A DNA stretch of 64,000 bases from CAWGET01 sp963821715 (lineage in GTDB: Bacteria > Bacteroidota > Ignavibacteria > Ignavibacteriales > Melioribacteraceae): the NCBI GenBank assembly GCA_963821715.1, contig CAWGET010000003.1:18991-82990 (forward strand), given 5' to 3'. Made by a program: the position numbers and the translations under genes. Below the pieces are notes generated by a model. It was given only the letters and a program-made list of their open reading frames with translations. It had not been told where the DNA came from and ran no database searches. This document shows positions 1 to 8,505 of this stretch, piece by piece (the stretch's first letter is position 1; every line of letters begins with the position of its first letter).

Positions 1-1
1 T

Positions 2-547
2 TTGTTTTTACAGGATGAACCTTTCCTCAAACAGTTATCGTTAGTGATTTATGTGCTTGCCGCAATTACCGATTGGTACGACGGCTGGCTCGCACGTAAA
101 TTTAATTACATTACCAACTGGGGGAAATTTCTCGATCCTCTTGCCGATAAAGTTTTAACCTCTGCGGCGTTTTTCGCATTCGTCTTAATTGATGTTCTTC
201 CTTTATGGATGGTTCTGATAATTGTTCTTAGAGATTTTTCAATCACTCTTCTTAGAATTTATGCCGAGTTCAGAAAAAAATCTTTTCGAACGTCTTATTC
301 GGCAAAAGTAAAAACTGTTATGCAAATGATTTTCATCTACTACCTGCTTACAGTCTACACATTCAAAACTATTGAAAACTTATATTCCGAAAATCAGCAT
401 ATTTTTGATATCTTAACTAATCCCGAAATGATAACTTACATTATGTTTCTGATAACGGCTTTTACATTTTGGACAGGAGTGACATACGTTTTTCAGAATT
501 GGACTTTAATAAAAAGGCTTTTAACAATTGAAAATAAACCTGTTTGA
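2..547 (+). CDS. pgsA: CDP-diacylglycerol--glycerol-3-phosphate 3-phosphatidyltransferase, 5' end cut by window edge
   Basis: Integral membrane enzyme that makes phosphatidylglycerophosphate from CDP-diacylglycerol and glycerol-3-phosphate. The CDP-alcohol phosphotransferase signature D-G-x2-A-R-x8-G-x3-D-x3-D is complete at about residues 26-48 of the visible part, followed by several hydrophobic segments. In full-length PgsA this motif lies nearer residue 55-60, so roughly 30 N-terminal residues lie before the window and the apparent TTG at base 2 is not the real start. The gene overlaps pgpA, which encodes the next enzyme of the pathway, by 20 nt, implying one transcript and translational coupling. 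Confidence 0.9.
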   Translation: MFLQDEPFLKQLSLVIYVLAAITDWYDGWLARKFNYITNWGKFLDPLADKVLTSAAFFAFVLIDVLPLWMVLIIVLRDFSITLLRIYAEFRKKSFRTSYSAKVKTVMQMIFIYYLLTVYTFKTIENLYSENQHIFDILTNPEMITYIMFLITAFTFWTGVTYVFQNWTLIKRLLTIENKPV

Positions 548-989
548 AAAAGCTTTAGGAACCGGATTATTCACCGGATATTTCCCAATAGCATCCGGCA
601 CTTTTACAAGTATCTTCGCGGTTTTAATCTATCTCATTCCTGGATTTGAAATACCGGTTTTAATGATGTTACTTATTTCGGTTTTTGCTGTTGTAGGAAT
701 TCGCCTTGGAAATAAATTTGAAAAGATTTACGGCAAAGACCCCGGAATTTTTACGCTTGATGAAATAGTCGGAACCTGGATAAGTCTTCTTTTTATTCCT
801 AAAACTTTATTGGCTATATTAATTGTTTTTTTTGTATGGCGTTTGTTCGATATAATAAAACCATTCCCCGCACGAACCTTTGAAAAAAAATTAAAAGGCG
901 GTTGGGGCATAATGCTGGATGATATTGTTTCGGGAATTTATAGTTTGATTGTAGCTCATATTATTATATTTTTTATAGATAAATTTTAG
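528..989 (+). CDS. pgpA: phosphatidylglycerophosphatase A
   Basis: Dephosphorylates phosphatidylglycerophosphate to phosphatidylglycerol in the inner membrane. The 153-residue protein has the PgpA hallmarks: an N-terminal G-T-G-x-x-x-G-Y-F-P-I-A-S-G-T block, a D-E-I-V-G segment near residue 83, and a C-terminal W-R-L-F-D-I-I-K-P-F-P stretch followed by G-I-M-L-D-D-I. Three or four hydrophobic segments fit a small membrane protein. The start is a TTG inside the end of pgsA, preceded by an A/G-rich Shine-Dalgarno; no ATG is available before the conserved block. It directly continues the pgsA pathway. Confidence 0.92.
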   Translation: MKINLFEKALGTGLFTGYFPIASGTFTSIFAVLIYLIPGFEIPVLMMLLISVFAVVGIRLGNKFEKIYGKDPGIFTLDEIVGTWISLLFIPKTLLAILIVFFVWRLFDIIKPFPARTFEKKLKGGWGIMLDDIVSGIYSLIVAHIIIFFIDKF

Positions 990-1008
990 AAATTAATATG
1001 CGGAAGTT

Positions 1009-2262
1009 ATGATTGCAAACATTATTACTATTGGGGACGAGATATTAATTGGTCAGACACTGAACAGCAACGCAGCGTATATCGGATCTAAGTTAACGGA
1101 AATTCAAATCGATATAAACAAATCTTCCGTTGTAGGCGACGAGGAAGAAGCCATTCTTCAGGAATTTAACAATGCACTAAAAACCGCTGATTTAGTTATT
1201 GTTACCGGCGGTTTAGGACCAACACATGATGACGTTACAAAAAAATGTATTGCTGATCATTTTAAATCGGAACTTGTATTTAACGAAGAAGTGCTGGAAA
1301 ACGTTGAAGAATTATTTAAACAGCGGGGAAGAGAGGTAACCGAAGTAAATAGAAATCAGGCTTTTGTACCAGGAATTGCTGAAGTAATTAAAAACAAAAA
1401 AGGCACTGCTCCGGGAATGTGGATAGAAGTCCAGAATAAAATTTTTATCGCCCTGCCGGGAGTTCCCTTCGAGATGCAAGAAATGGTTTCCGAATCTGTT
1501 ATTCCTAAGCTTAAAGAGAAATTCACGCCGGAGGAATATACAGCAACATTAAATTTGATGACAAGCGGAATTCCAGAATCGTATTTGTACGAAAGACTTG
1601 GCGACCTAGATGAACTGCTGCAAGGCTCAAAGCTCGCTTTTTTGCCCAATCAGTTCGGGGTTAAAATGAGGATAACAGCCAAAGGTGAAAATGAAGAAGA
1701 AGCAAACAACAAACTTACCGAAGTTGAACAGCGCGTAAGAAGTTTGGTAGGTAGATTTATTTACGGCAAGGATGAAACACCAATTGAGCAGACTGTGGCT
1801 AGATTATTGATTGACAGGGGTTTAACGCTGGCCGTGGCGGAATCGTGCACAGGTGGACTGATAAGCCACCGATTAACAAACGTAAACGGCAGCAGCGCAT
1901 ATTTTGAACGCGGATTAATTACGTACAGCAACGGCGCCAAGGTTGAACTCTTAAAAGTAAACGAGGATATCATAGAGCAAAATGGCGCGGTGAGTTTGGA
2001 AGTAGCAAGGCAAATGGCGGAAGGTGTAAAAGCGGTAAGCGGAACGGATATCGGTCTTGCAGTAACAGGTATTATGGGTCCGGGAGGTGCGTCACCTGAA
2101 AAACCTGTTGGGCTTGTTTTTATTGGATACTGCGATGAAAAAATTTGTACTGCAAAGGAATTTAAATTCGGAGACGATCGTTTATTAAATAAGGACAGGA
2201 CTTCCCAAGCGGCGCTCGATTTTCTTCGGAGATCGCTGCTCGGTATTTCAGATGAAGAGTAG
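1009..2262 (+). CDS. cinA: CinA family nicotinamide-nucleotide amidohydrolase
   Basis: Two-domain CinA of 417 residues. The N-terminal molybdopterin-binding-like domain (about 1-170) carries T-I-G-D-E-I-L-I-G and V-T-G-G-L-G-P-T-H-D-D. The C-terminal PncC domain (about 255-410) carries A-E-S-C-T-G-G and G-I-M-G-P-G-G. The family hydrolyses NMN to nicotinate mononucleotide (NAD salvage) and has an ADP-ribose pyrophosphatase activity in the N-domain. It sits 19 nt after pgpA and overlaps the start of the thpR remnant. The cinA-thpR-recA-recX order is a common conserved block, so it is probably co-transcribed with recA. Confidence 0.93.
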   Translation: MIANIITIGDEILIGQTLNSNAAYIGSKLTEIQIDINKSSVVGDEEEAILQEFNNALKTADLVIVTGGLGPTHDDVTKKCIADHFKSELVFNEEVLENVEELFKQRGREVTEVNRNQAFVPGIAEVIKNKKGTAPGMWIEVQNKIFIALPGVPFEMQEMVSESVIPKLKEKFTPEEYTATLNLMTSGIPESYLYERLGDLDELLQGSKLAFLPNQFGVKMRITAKGENEEEANNKLTEVEQRVRSLVGRFIYGKDETPIEQTVARLLIDRGLTLAVAESCTGGLISHRLTNVNGSSAYFERGLITYSNGAKVELLKVNEDIIEQNGAVSLEVARQMAEGVKAVSGTDIGLAVTGIMGPGGASPEKPVGLVFIGYCDEKICTAKEFKFGDDRLLNKDRTSQAALDFLRRSLLGISDEE

Positions 2263-2804
2263 ATTATTCATAGCGCTCAATCTCCCACGGTGAGGTTCAG
2301 GAAAGAATAATCCAATTAAGAAAAGAGATTTATAACGATGAAAATGTTAAGTGGGAATCTAAAGATAAATATCATATTACACTGAAATTTCTAGGCGATG
2401 TTGAAGATGAAAAAAAAATAAATATTTCCGATTCTCTTGAACAAATAACTGAGGAGAATTTAAAGGTAAAATTATCTTTCAACAGATTCGGGCTTTTTTA
2501 CCGAAATAATATTCCTAAAATATTATACGCCGGATTTGCTTATGACGAAGGTCTGATCAATCTTCATAAAGAAATTGAAGAAAAAATTTCGAAACTTGGT
2601 TTCCCGACTGAAAAAAGAAAATATAAACCTCATCTAACCATATGCAGACTTAAAGGCGGTGAAGATGAAGAAAAAATTAAGAAGTTTGTAAAATATGATT
2701 TTCCCAAAAAAGATTTCATTTCCGATTCGGTTGAATTAATTGAAAGTAGATTAATGCCGGAAGGATCGGAATACAAAATTTTAAATAGTTTTAGTTTGTC
2801 TTAA
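2252..2804 (+). pseudogene. thpR: RNA 2',3'-cyclic phosphodiesterase (2'-5' RNA ligase family), +1 frameshift near codon 13
   Basis: The 2H-phosphoesterase family acts on cyclic phosphate ends of RNA. Reading from ATG 2252 (overlapping the end of cinA) gives M-K-S-R-L-F-I-A-L-N-L-P-R and then TGA at 2291-2293. Skipping one base there (T2291) gives a frame open to the TAA at 2802-2804. It encodes E-V-Q-E-R-I-I and both catalytic HxT motifs, Y-H-I-T-L-K-F near residue 41 and P-H-L-T-I-C near residue 130. The joined product would be about 183 residues, normal for ThpR. The downstream frame has no usable start of its own, so ORF callers miss the whole gene. Either a one-base assembly error, a recent pseudogene, or (unlikely) frameshifting at the stop. 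Confidence 0.85.
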
Positions 2805-2805
2805 C

Positions 2806-2813
2806 TAGGAGGA
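2806..2813 (+). promoter_or_regulatory. strong ribosome binding site of recA
   Basis: CTAGGAGG sits about 4 nt before the recA ATG at 2817. It is the clearest Shine-Dalgarno in the window and fixes the recA start. It lies just after the thpR stop codon, so recA translation does not depend on reading through the broken thpR frame. Confidence 0.75.
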
Positions 2814-2816
2814 TAA

Positions 2817-3863
2817 ATGGCAAAAGATAATGAAGCAAAAATGAAACTACTTGAAGATACGATATATACGATTGAGAAAAATTATGGCAAAGGTTCGATA
2901 ATGAAACTTGGCGACGGAGTTATAAACAAAGTGGAATCGATTTCTACAGGCTCCATTTCGCTCGATTATGCTCTCGGAATCGGCGGAGTTCCGCGCGGAA
3001 GAATTGTTGAAATTTACGGTCCAGAATCTTCGGGTAAAACAACTCTTTGCCTTCATATTATTGCGGAAGCTCAAAAGAGCGGCGGATTAGCTGCATTTAT
3101 TGACGCCGAACACGCGCTCGATATTAACTACGCAAAACGTCTTCAAGTTGATGTTAAGAATCTTTTAATTTCTCAGCCCGATTTTGGTGAGCAGGCTCTC
3201 GATATAGTTGATACGCTGGTGCGAAGTAACGCTCTTGATGTAATCGTGATCGATTCAGTCGCCGCGCTGGTTCCACGTTCTGAAATTGAAGGAGATATGG
3301 GCGACCCGCAGATGGCTGTTCAGGCACGATTAATGTCTCAGGCATTAAGAAAATTAACCGGAGCAATCAACCGTTCAAAAACTACTGTTATTTTTACGAA
3401 TCAGTTAAGAAGTAAGATCGGTGTTATTTTCGGAAATCCGGAAACTACAACCGGCGGAAACGCATTGAAATTTTATGCTTCGCTAAGAATGGATATCCGC
3501 AGAATCGCCGCGATTAAAGATGCTCAAAATGTGATAGGAAATAGAACAAAAGTAAAAGTAGTAAAAAGCAAAGTCGCGCCTCCTTTCAAAGAAGTTGAGT
3601 TTGATATTCTTTATAATGAAGGTATAAGTAAAGCCGGCGATTTAATTGATATGGCAACTAATACCGACATCGTTAAGAAGAGCGGCGCCTGGTTCACATA
3701 TGATGATGACCGCTATCAGGGACGCGAACAGTTCAGAACAAAACTTAATGAATCCCCGGAAACATTGGCTAAACTAGAAAAAGAAGTAAAGCAAAAACTG
3801 GGAATGTTAGAGCCGGATGAAGAAAAGAACACAGAAGCTAAAACGGCGGAAGCTAAAAAATAA
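2817..3863 (+). CDS. recA: recombinase RecA
   Basis: Strand-exchange ATPase of homologous recombination and co-protease of the SOS response. The 348-residue product has Walker A G-P-E-S-S-G-K-T at 68-75, the V-I-V-I-D-S-V-A-A-L-V-P Walker B strand, the Q-A-R-L-M-S-Q-A-L-R-K-L block, the F-T-N-Q-L-R L2 region, and an acidic/lysine-rich C-terminal tail. Length is typical. A perfect Shine-Dalgarno decides the start. recX follows after 6 nt, the usual arrangement in which RecX modulates RecA filaments. No obvious LexA box was seen upstream, and the upstream region is coding. Confidence 0.98.
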   Translation: MAKDNEAKMKLLEDTIYTIEKNYGKGSIMKLGDGVINKVESISTGSISLDYALGIGGVPRGRIVEIYGPESSGKTTLCLHIIAEAQKSGGLAAFIDAEHALDINYAKRLQVDVKNLLISQPDFGEQALDIVDTLVRSNALDVIVIDSVAALVPRSEIEGDMGDPQMAVQARLMSQALRKLTGAINRSKTTVIFTNQLRSKIGVIFGNPETTTGGNALKFYASLRMDIRRIAAIKDAQNVIGNRTKVKVVKSKVAPPFKEVEFDILYNEGISKAGDLIDMATNTDIVKKSGAWFTYDDDRYQGREQFRTKLNESPETLAKLEKEVKQKLGMLEPDEEKNTEAKTAEAKK

Positions 3864-3869
3864 TTTTTA

Positions 3870-4496
3870 ATGATTGTCGAATCGTTTAAAAAATATAAAA
3901 ACAAAGTAAATGTTTTTTTTGAGGACGGAGATAAATTAGTTCTTTATTACGATGTATTTCTGAATGAGAATATTTTTAAAGGCGACGAATTAGATAGAAA
4001 ACGGATCGATGAAATTCTAAAAGCGAATGAAATTTATCATCTTAAACAATCCGCTTTCCGTAGCCTCATTCGTAGAGCTCATTCTCGGTTCGAGCTTTAT
4101 AAAAAACTTAGCGGCAAAACAAAAGAAAAAGATCTTATAAATATTGTTTTAGATTTTTTAGTCGAACGCGGCTACATCGACGATGAACAGTTCACCGAAG
4201 CTTACATCGAAGAAAGAGTTAAGCGTAAAAAAATAGGATTGAATAAGGTAAAAGCCGAATTATTTTCTAAAGGCGTTGATAAAGAAATAATAGAAAAAAA
4301 ATTATTTTATGACGAAGATCTTCTTAAAAAAAACGCGAAGGAATTGGCTGAAAAGAAATTGAGGATTGCACTCTCTTCATCTAAAGTTATTGATAAAAGA
4401 AAATTAAAACAGAAAATATATTCTCATTTGTTAATGCGAGGATACAGTTCCGAAATAATAAGAAAAGTTTTTGATTCAATAAATTTTGATGAATAA
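3870..4496 (+). CDS. recX: regulatory protein RecX
   Basis: Modulator of RecA, 208 residues, immediately downstream of recA (6-nt gap). The sequence is all-helical with the repeated RecX three-helix pattern: A-F-R-S-L-I-R-R-A-H-S-R-F-E-L near residue 65, then V-L-D-F-L-V-E-R-G-Y-I-D-D-E-Q-F-T-E-A-Y at about 94-113, and L-L-M-R-G-Y near the end. The N-terminal ~55 residues are a variable extension often seen in this clade. Cytoplasmic; expected to be co-regulated with recA. Confidence 0.9.
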   Translation: MIVESFKKYKNKVNVFFEDGDKLVLYYDVFLNENIFKGDELDRKRIDEILKANEIYHLKQSAFRSLIRRAHSRFELYKKLSGKTKEKDLINIVLDFLVERGYIDDEQFTEAYIEERVKRKKIGLNKVKAELFSKGVDKEIIEKKLFYDEDLLKKNAKELAEKKLRIALSSSKVIDKRKLKQKIYSHLLMRGYSSEIIRKVFDSINFDE

Positions 4497-4538
4497 AATA
4501 TTATTGCTTAAATAAAATTAGCTAAAAGGAATTTTTCA

Positions 4539-5708
4539 ATGTCTGTAAATACTGTGACTGATTATTTCAATATTGAAAGTCTGCTTTCGGAGGAAGAAAA
4601 ATTGGTCCGTGATTCCGTGCGTGAATTTGTGGCGGATAAATTTTTACCGGTGATAGAGAAACATTATGAAGCAGGAACCTTCCCGAAAGATATAATTCCG
4701 CAGTTAGCTGAACTAGGAGTTTTCGGGATGACTTTCCCGGAAAAATACGGCTGCGCAAATATGAATAATGTAGCTTACGGACTTGTAATGCAGGAGTTGG
4801 AACGCGGCGATAGCGGACTGCGAAGCTTTGCTTCTGTGCAGAGCGCACTGGTTATGTATCCGATTTTCGCTTTCGGCAGCGAAGAGCAGAAAGATTTTTG
4901 GCTGCCTAAATTGGCCGCGGCGGAAAAAATCGGGTGCTTCGGATTAACAGAACCCGACTATGGCTCAAATCCCGGCGGAATGGTTACAACTGCTGAAAAG
5001 GTTGACGGCGGCTATAAATTGAACGGCGCAAAAATGTGGATAACAAATGGTACGATTGCAGATGTAGCGATAGTTTGGGCAAAGCTGGATGGAAAAGTAA
5101 ACGGCTTTTTAGTAGAAAAAGAATTTAAGGGATTTACAGCGCCGGAGATGAAAGGGAAACATTCACTCCGCGCCTCAATTACATCTGAATTAATTTTTCA
5201 GGATGTATTTGTTCCTGAGAAAAATATTCTTCCGAATACTGAAGGATTAAAATCTGCCTTGAAATGTTTGAATCAGGCGAGATATGGAATTGCCTGGGGC
5301 GTTGTAGGCGCGATGATGATGTGTTATGAAACCGCTCTCGATTACGCGAAATCAAGGGTCCAATTCAGTAAACCAATAGCGGCTTACCAGATGACGCAGG
5401 AAAAGTTGGTCTATTTTTTAACTGAAATTACAAAGTCTCAGCTTCTAAATTTGCAATTAGGAAGATTAAAAGATCAAAATAAATTAAAATTTACACAAGT
5501 CTCTATGGCTAAAAGAAACAACTGCGAAAAAGCTTTAGAGATTGCGAGAATGTCTAGAGAAATATTGGGAGCGAATGGAATTTTAAATGAATATCCGGTA
5601 ATGAGACATTCTGCAAATCTTGAATCAGTTAAAACTTATGAAGGAACGCATGAAATGCATACATTAATTTTAGGCGAAGATATTACCGGTTTCGCTGCGT
5701 TCGATTAA
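4539..5708 (+). CDS. gcdH: acyl-CoA dehydrogenase, glutaryl-CoA dehydrogenase type
   Basis: FAD-dependent dehydrogenase of 389 residues. It resembles glutaryl-CoA dehydrogenase rather than general acyl-CoA dehydrogenases: R-S-F-A-S-V-Q-S-A-L-V-M around residue 92, A-R-Y-G-I-A-W-G-V near 248, L-G-R-L-K-D-Q near 307, K-R-N-N-C-E-K-A-L, and the C-terminal T-Y-E-G-T-H with the catalytic Glu. This family oxidises and decarboxylates glutaryl-CoA to crotonyl-CoA in lysine and tryptophan breakdown. No other genes of that pathway are adjacent. It is 22 nt upstream of guaB. Substrate assignment rests on motif resemblance only. Confidence 0.85.
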   Translation: MSVNTVTDYFNIESLLSEEEKLVRDSVREFVADKFLPVIEKHYEAGTFPKDIIPQLAELGVFGMTFPEKYGCANMNNVAYGLVMQELERGDSGLRSFASVQSALVMYPIFAFGSEEQKDFWLPKLAAAEKIGCFGLTEPDYGSNPGGMVTTAEKVDGGYKLNGAKMWITNGTIADVAIVWAKLDGKVNGFLVEKEFKGFTAPEMKGKHSLRASITSELIFQDVFVPEKNILPNTEGLKSALKCLNQARYGIAWGVVGAMMMCYETALDYAKSRVQFSKPIAAYQMTQEKLVYFLTEITKSQLLNLQLGRLKDQNKLKFTQVSMAKRNNCEKALEIARMSREILGANGILNEYPVMRHSANLESVKTYEGTHEMHTLILGEDITGFAAFD

Positions 5709-5730
5709 AAAAGGAAAAAGTAGAAAAATT

Positions 5731-7203
5731 ATGGAATCAGGCAAAATAGCGTATGATGCTCTGACATTTGATGATATTCTCTTGCTTCCGGCTAAATCGG
5801 CCGTGCTCCCAAGAGAAACTGATGTAAGGACACGATTAACCAGGGAAATAAATTTAAATATTCCGTTTTTATCCGCCGCGATGGATACTGTTACAGAATC
5901 CAAGATGGCAATTGCGATGGCTGCTCAGGGAGGCATCGGGATCATTCATAAAAATATGTCTATCCAGCGGCAGGCTGAAGAAGTGGATAAGGTAAAACGC
6001 TCTGAAAGCGGAATGATCCATAATCCAATTACGCTTACGGAAGATAAAAATGTGGGCGATGCGCTTGCATTGATGTCGAAATACAGAATATCCGGAATTC
6101 CGATAATTGATGACCAACATAAACTTATCGGGATATTGACGAACAGAGATTTAAGATTTGAACCAAATTTGACTTTGCCTGTGCGCGATATAATGACGAA
6201 AATTAATCTCGTAACTGCGCCGGAAGGTACAACTCTGGAGCAAGCCGAGCGTCTTCTACAAAAACATAGAATTGAAAAACTTCCGGTAGTGGATAAAAAT
6301 AATACGCTGAAAGGATTGATAACTTTTAAGGATATTTCGAAGAAGAAAAAATATCCTGACGCGGCGAAAGACGATATCGGCAGACTGCTCGTAGGTGCGG
6401 CGGTAGGAGTTTCTAGTGACACTCATGAGAGGATTGAAGCTCTCGTTCACGCAAATGCCGATGTAATAGTAATCGATACTGCACACGGACATTCTGAGGG
6501 AGTTTTAAAAACTGTAAAGGAAATACGCAACGGGTTTAGAAATATTCAGTTGATTGTGGGAAACATAGTTACAAAGGAAGCTGCTATCGATTTAATCGAC
6601 CTTGGAGTTGATGCCCTGAAAGTTGGTATCGGTGCAGGATCGATTTGTACAACTCGCGTCGTAGCGGGAGTCGGTGTTCCGCAAATTTCTTCTATACTTG
6701 AAGTAAGTGAGGCGGTCAAAGATAAAAATATTCCTGTTATAGCAGACGGCGGAATAAAACAAACCGGTGACGCACCAAAAGCTATTGCAGCCGGAGCGGA
6801 TTCCATTATGATTGGCGGAATGTTTGCCGGAGTAGACGAGACGCCCGGACAAAAGGAACTTTATGAAGGAAGAAGTTTTAAAGTTTATAGGGGAATGGGA
6901 TCGCTCGGAGCAATGCAGGAAGGGAGCAAAGATAGATATTTTCAGGATATGGAAGACGATATCAAAAAATTAGTACCCGAAGGTGTAGAAGGAAGAGTTC
7001 CCTACAAAGGTCCTTTAGCGGATACTGTATATCAGTTTATCGGCGGATTACGTGCGGCGATGGGATATTGCGGAGCAAGAAATATTGCAGAAATGAAATC
7101 TAAAACTAAATTTGTTAAAGTTACAAACGCAGGATTACTCGAATCGCATCCGCACGATGTATTAATAACTAAAGAATCTCCTAATTATCAAATAAAGAAA
7201 TAG
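5731..7203 (+). CDS. guaB: inosine-5'-monophosphate dehydrogenase
   Basis: Catalyses the NAD-dependent oxidation of IMP to XMP, the committed step of GMP synthesis. The 490-residue TIM barrel is interrupted by two CBS domains (about 95-205). The catalytic loop G-A-G-S-I-C-T-T-R is at about 304-312 with the nucleophilic Cys. The phosphate-binding A-D-G-G-I-K segment and the flap near E-G-V-E-G-R-V-P-Y-K-G are present. Full length. The start ATG follows an A/G-rich ribosome site. Downstream are a glycosyltransferase and purD, so this stretch mixes purine synthesis with envelope functions. Confidence 0.97.
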   Translation: MESGKIAYDALTFDDILLLPAKSAVLPRETDVRTRLTREINLNIPFLSAAMDTVTESKMAIAMAAQGGIGIIHKNMSIQRQAEEVDKVKRSESGMIHNPITLTEDKNVGDALALMSKYRISGIPIIDDQHKLIGILTNRDLRFEPNLTLPVRDIMTKINLVTAPEGTTLEQAERLLQKHRIEKLPVVDKNNTLKGLITFKDISKKKKYPDAAKDDIGRLLVGAAVGVSSDTHERIEALVHANADVIVIDTAHGHSEGVLKTVKEIRNGFRNIQLIVGNIVTKEAAIDLIDLGVDALKVGIGAGSICTTRVVAGVGVPQISSILEVSEAVKDKNIPVIADGGIKQTGDAPKAIAAGADSIMIGGMFAGVDETPGQKELYEGRSFKVYRGMGSLGAMQEGSKDRYFQDMEDDIKKLVPEGVEGRVPYKGPLADTVYQFIGGLRAAMGYCGARNIAEMKSKTKFVKVTNAGLLESHPHDVLITKESPNYQIKK

Positions 7204-7221
7204 CGGCAGGAATAGGTAATT

Positions 7222-8505
7222 ATGTTCAAGGTTTTGGTTATAGCTTACTATTTTCCTCCGATGGGATTGAGCGGTGTTCAGCGCACACTTAAGTTCGCAA
7301 AGTATATGCCGGAAACAAATTGGGAGCCCACAGTAATAACCTCCGGAGCAACGGCATATTATGCTCACGATGTTTCTCTTATGAAAGAAGCTAACGATGC
7401 AAAGATCAGAATTTTAAGAACAGAAGGAAGCGATCCAAACTCTCTCCTCTCCAAAATGGGTACGGTTAAAATGCCGCGAGAATTTATTCGCAAAAATTTA
7501 AGCAGGATTAGCAAAACATTTTGGATTCCGGATAACAAAATTTCCTGGGCTAAACAGGCTTATACTCTTGCGGAAGATCTCCTCAAAAAAGAAAATTTCG
7601 ACGCTATTTTTGTTTCTATTCCTCCTTTTTCTCCTTTTGCAATGGCGGCAAAATTAACTGAAAAGTTTGATGTTCCTCTTTTTGTTGATTACAGGGATTT
7701 GTGGCATGGAAATCATTTCGCTTTCAATTTAACTCCGTATCACAGTTATAAACATAAAAAAATGGAATACGCCGCGCTGAAAGCTTCTGAACGAGTGATA
7801 GTTGTTAACCGGAAGATTAAAGAGAAACTATTAACTACATATAAATTTTTAACATTTGAAGATGTAATAATTATTCCTCACGGATATGATCCGCAGGACT
7901 TTGAAAATGCTTTGCCATATCCGAAACCTCACAAAAAAATGATTTTAACTTATTCCGGCATATTTTATGAAACTATCACGCCTAAGTATTTTCTTAAAGC
8001 TTTCAAGAAGCTAACTTTGGAAAGGCCGGATATTACGGCTAACATAGAACTTCATTTTGTCGGTCATTTAAGGAAAGAAAATCGTAAGCTGATTAAGCGA
8101 TATAAGTTGCAGGAATTTGTGAAGGATTACGGCTATCTTACTCATAAAGAAGCAGTTAGAAGATTGCTTTCAAGCGATGTTTTATGGTTAATGATTGGTA
8201 AAAGTAAAAACGCTGATAAAATAACTGTCGGAAAGCTATTTGAATATTTCGGTAGTAGAAAACCAATATTTGCGATGGTTCCCGAAGGAGCTTCAAGAAC
8301 CGCTGCTATTGAATACGATGCGGCTTTTATTTCGGAACCGGATGACATTCAGCAGATAAAAAATAAAATTATAGAGATCCATTCACTTTACAAACAAAAT
8401 CGCTTGCCCAAACCTGATGAAGATTTTGTGCTTAAACATAATAGGCAGTCATTAACTGAGCATCTGACAAAACAATTTCAATTTTTCTTGAAGACTGAAG
8501 TATGA
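7222..8505 (+). CDS. family 4-like glycosyltransferase
   Basis: 427-residue cytoplasmic glycosyltransferase with a GT-B type layout. The N-terminal acceptor domain begins V-L-V-I-A-Y-Y-F-P-P-M-G-L-S-G-V-Q-R, the usual glycine-rich loop of GT4-like enzymes. The middle has V-I-I-I-P-H-G-Y-D-P-Q-D-F and the C-terminal half L-T-Y-S-G-I-F-Y-E followed by K-L-F-E-Y-F-G-S-R-K-P-I, the donor-binding region. Donor and acceptor cannot be assigned; polysaccharide or glycolipid assembly is likely. It overlaps purD by the ATGA tetranucleotide, so the two are translationally coupled. Confidence 0.8.
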   Translation: MFKVLVIAYYFPPMGLSGVQRTLKFAKYMPETNWEPTVITSGATAYYAHDVSLMKEANDAKIRILRTEGSDPNSLLSKMGTVKMPREFIRKNLSRISKTFWIPDNKISWAKQAYTLAEDLLKKENFDAIFVSIPPFSPFAMAAKLTEKFDVPLFVDYRDLWHGNHFAFNLTPYHSYKHKKMEYAALKASERVIVVNRKIKEKLLTTYKFLTFEDVIIIPHGYDPQDFENALPYPKPHKKMILTYSGIFYETITPKYFLKAFKKLTLERPDITANIELHFVGHLRKENRKLIKRYKLQEFVKDYGYLTHKEAVRRLLSSDVLWLMIGKSKNADKITVGKLFEYFGSRKPIFAMVPEGASRTAAIEYDAAFISEPDDIQQIKNKIIEIHSLYKQNRLPKPDEDFVLKHNRQSLTEHLTKQFQFFLKTEV

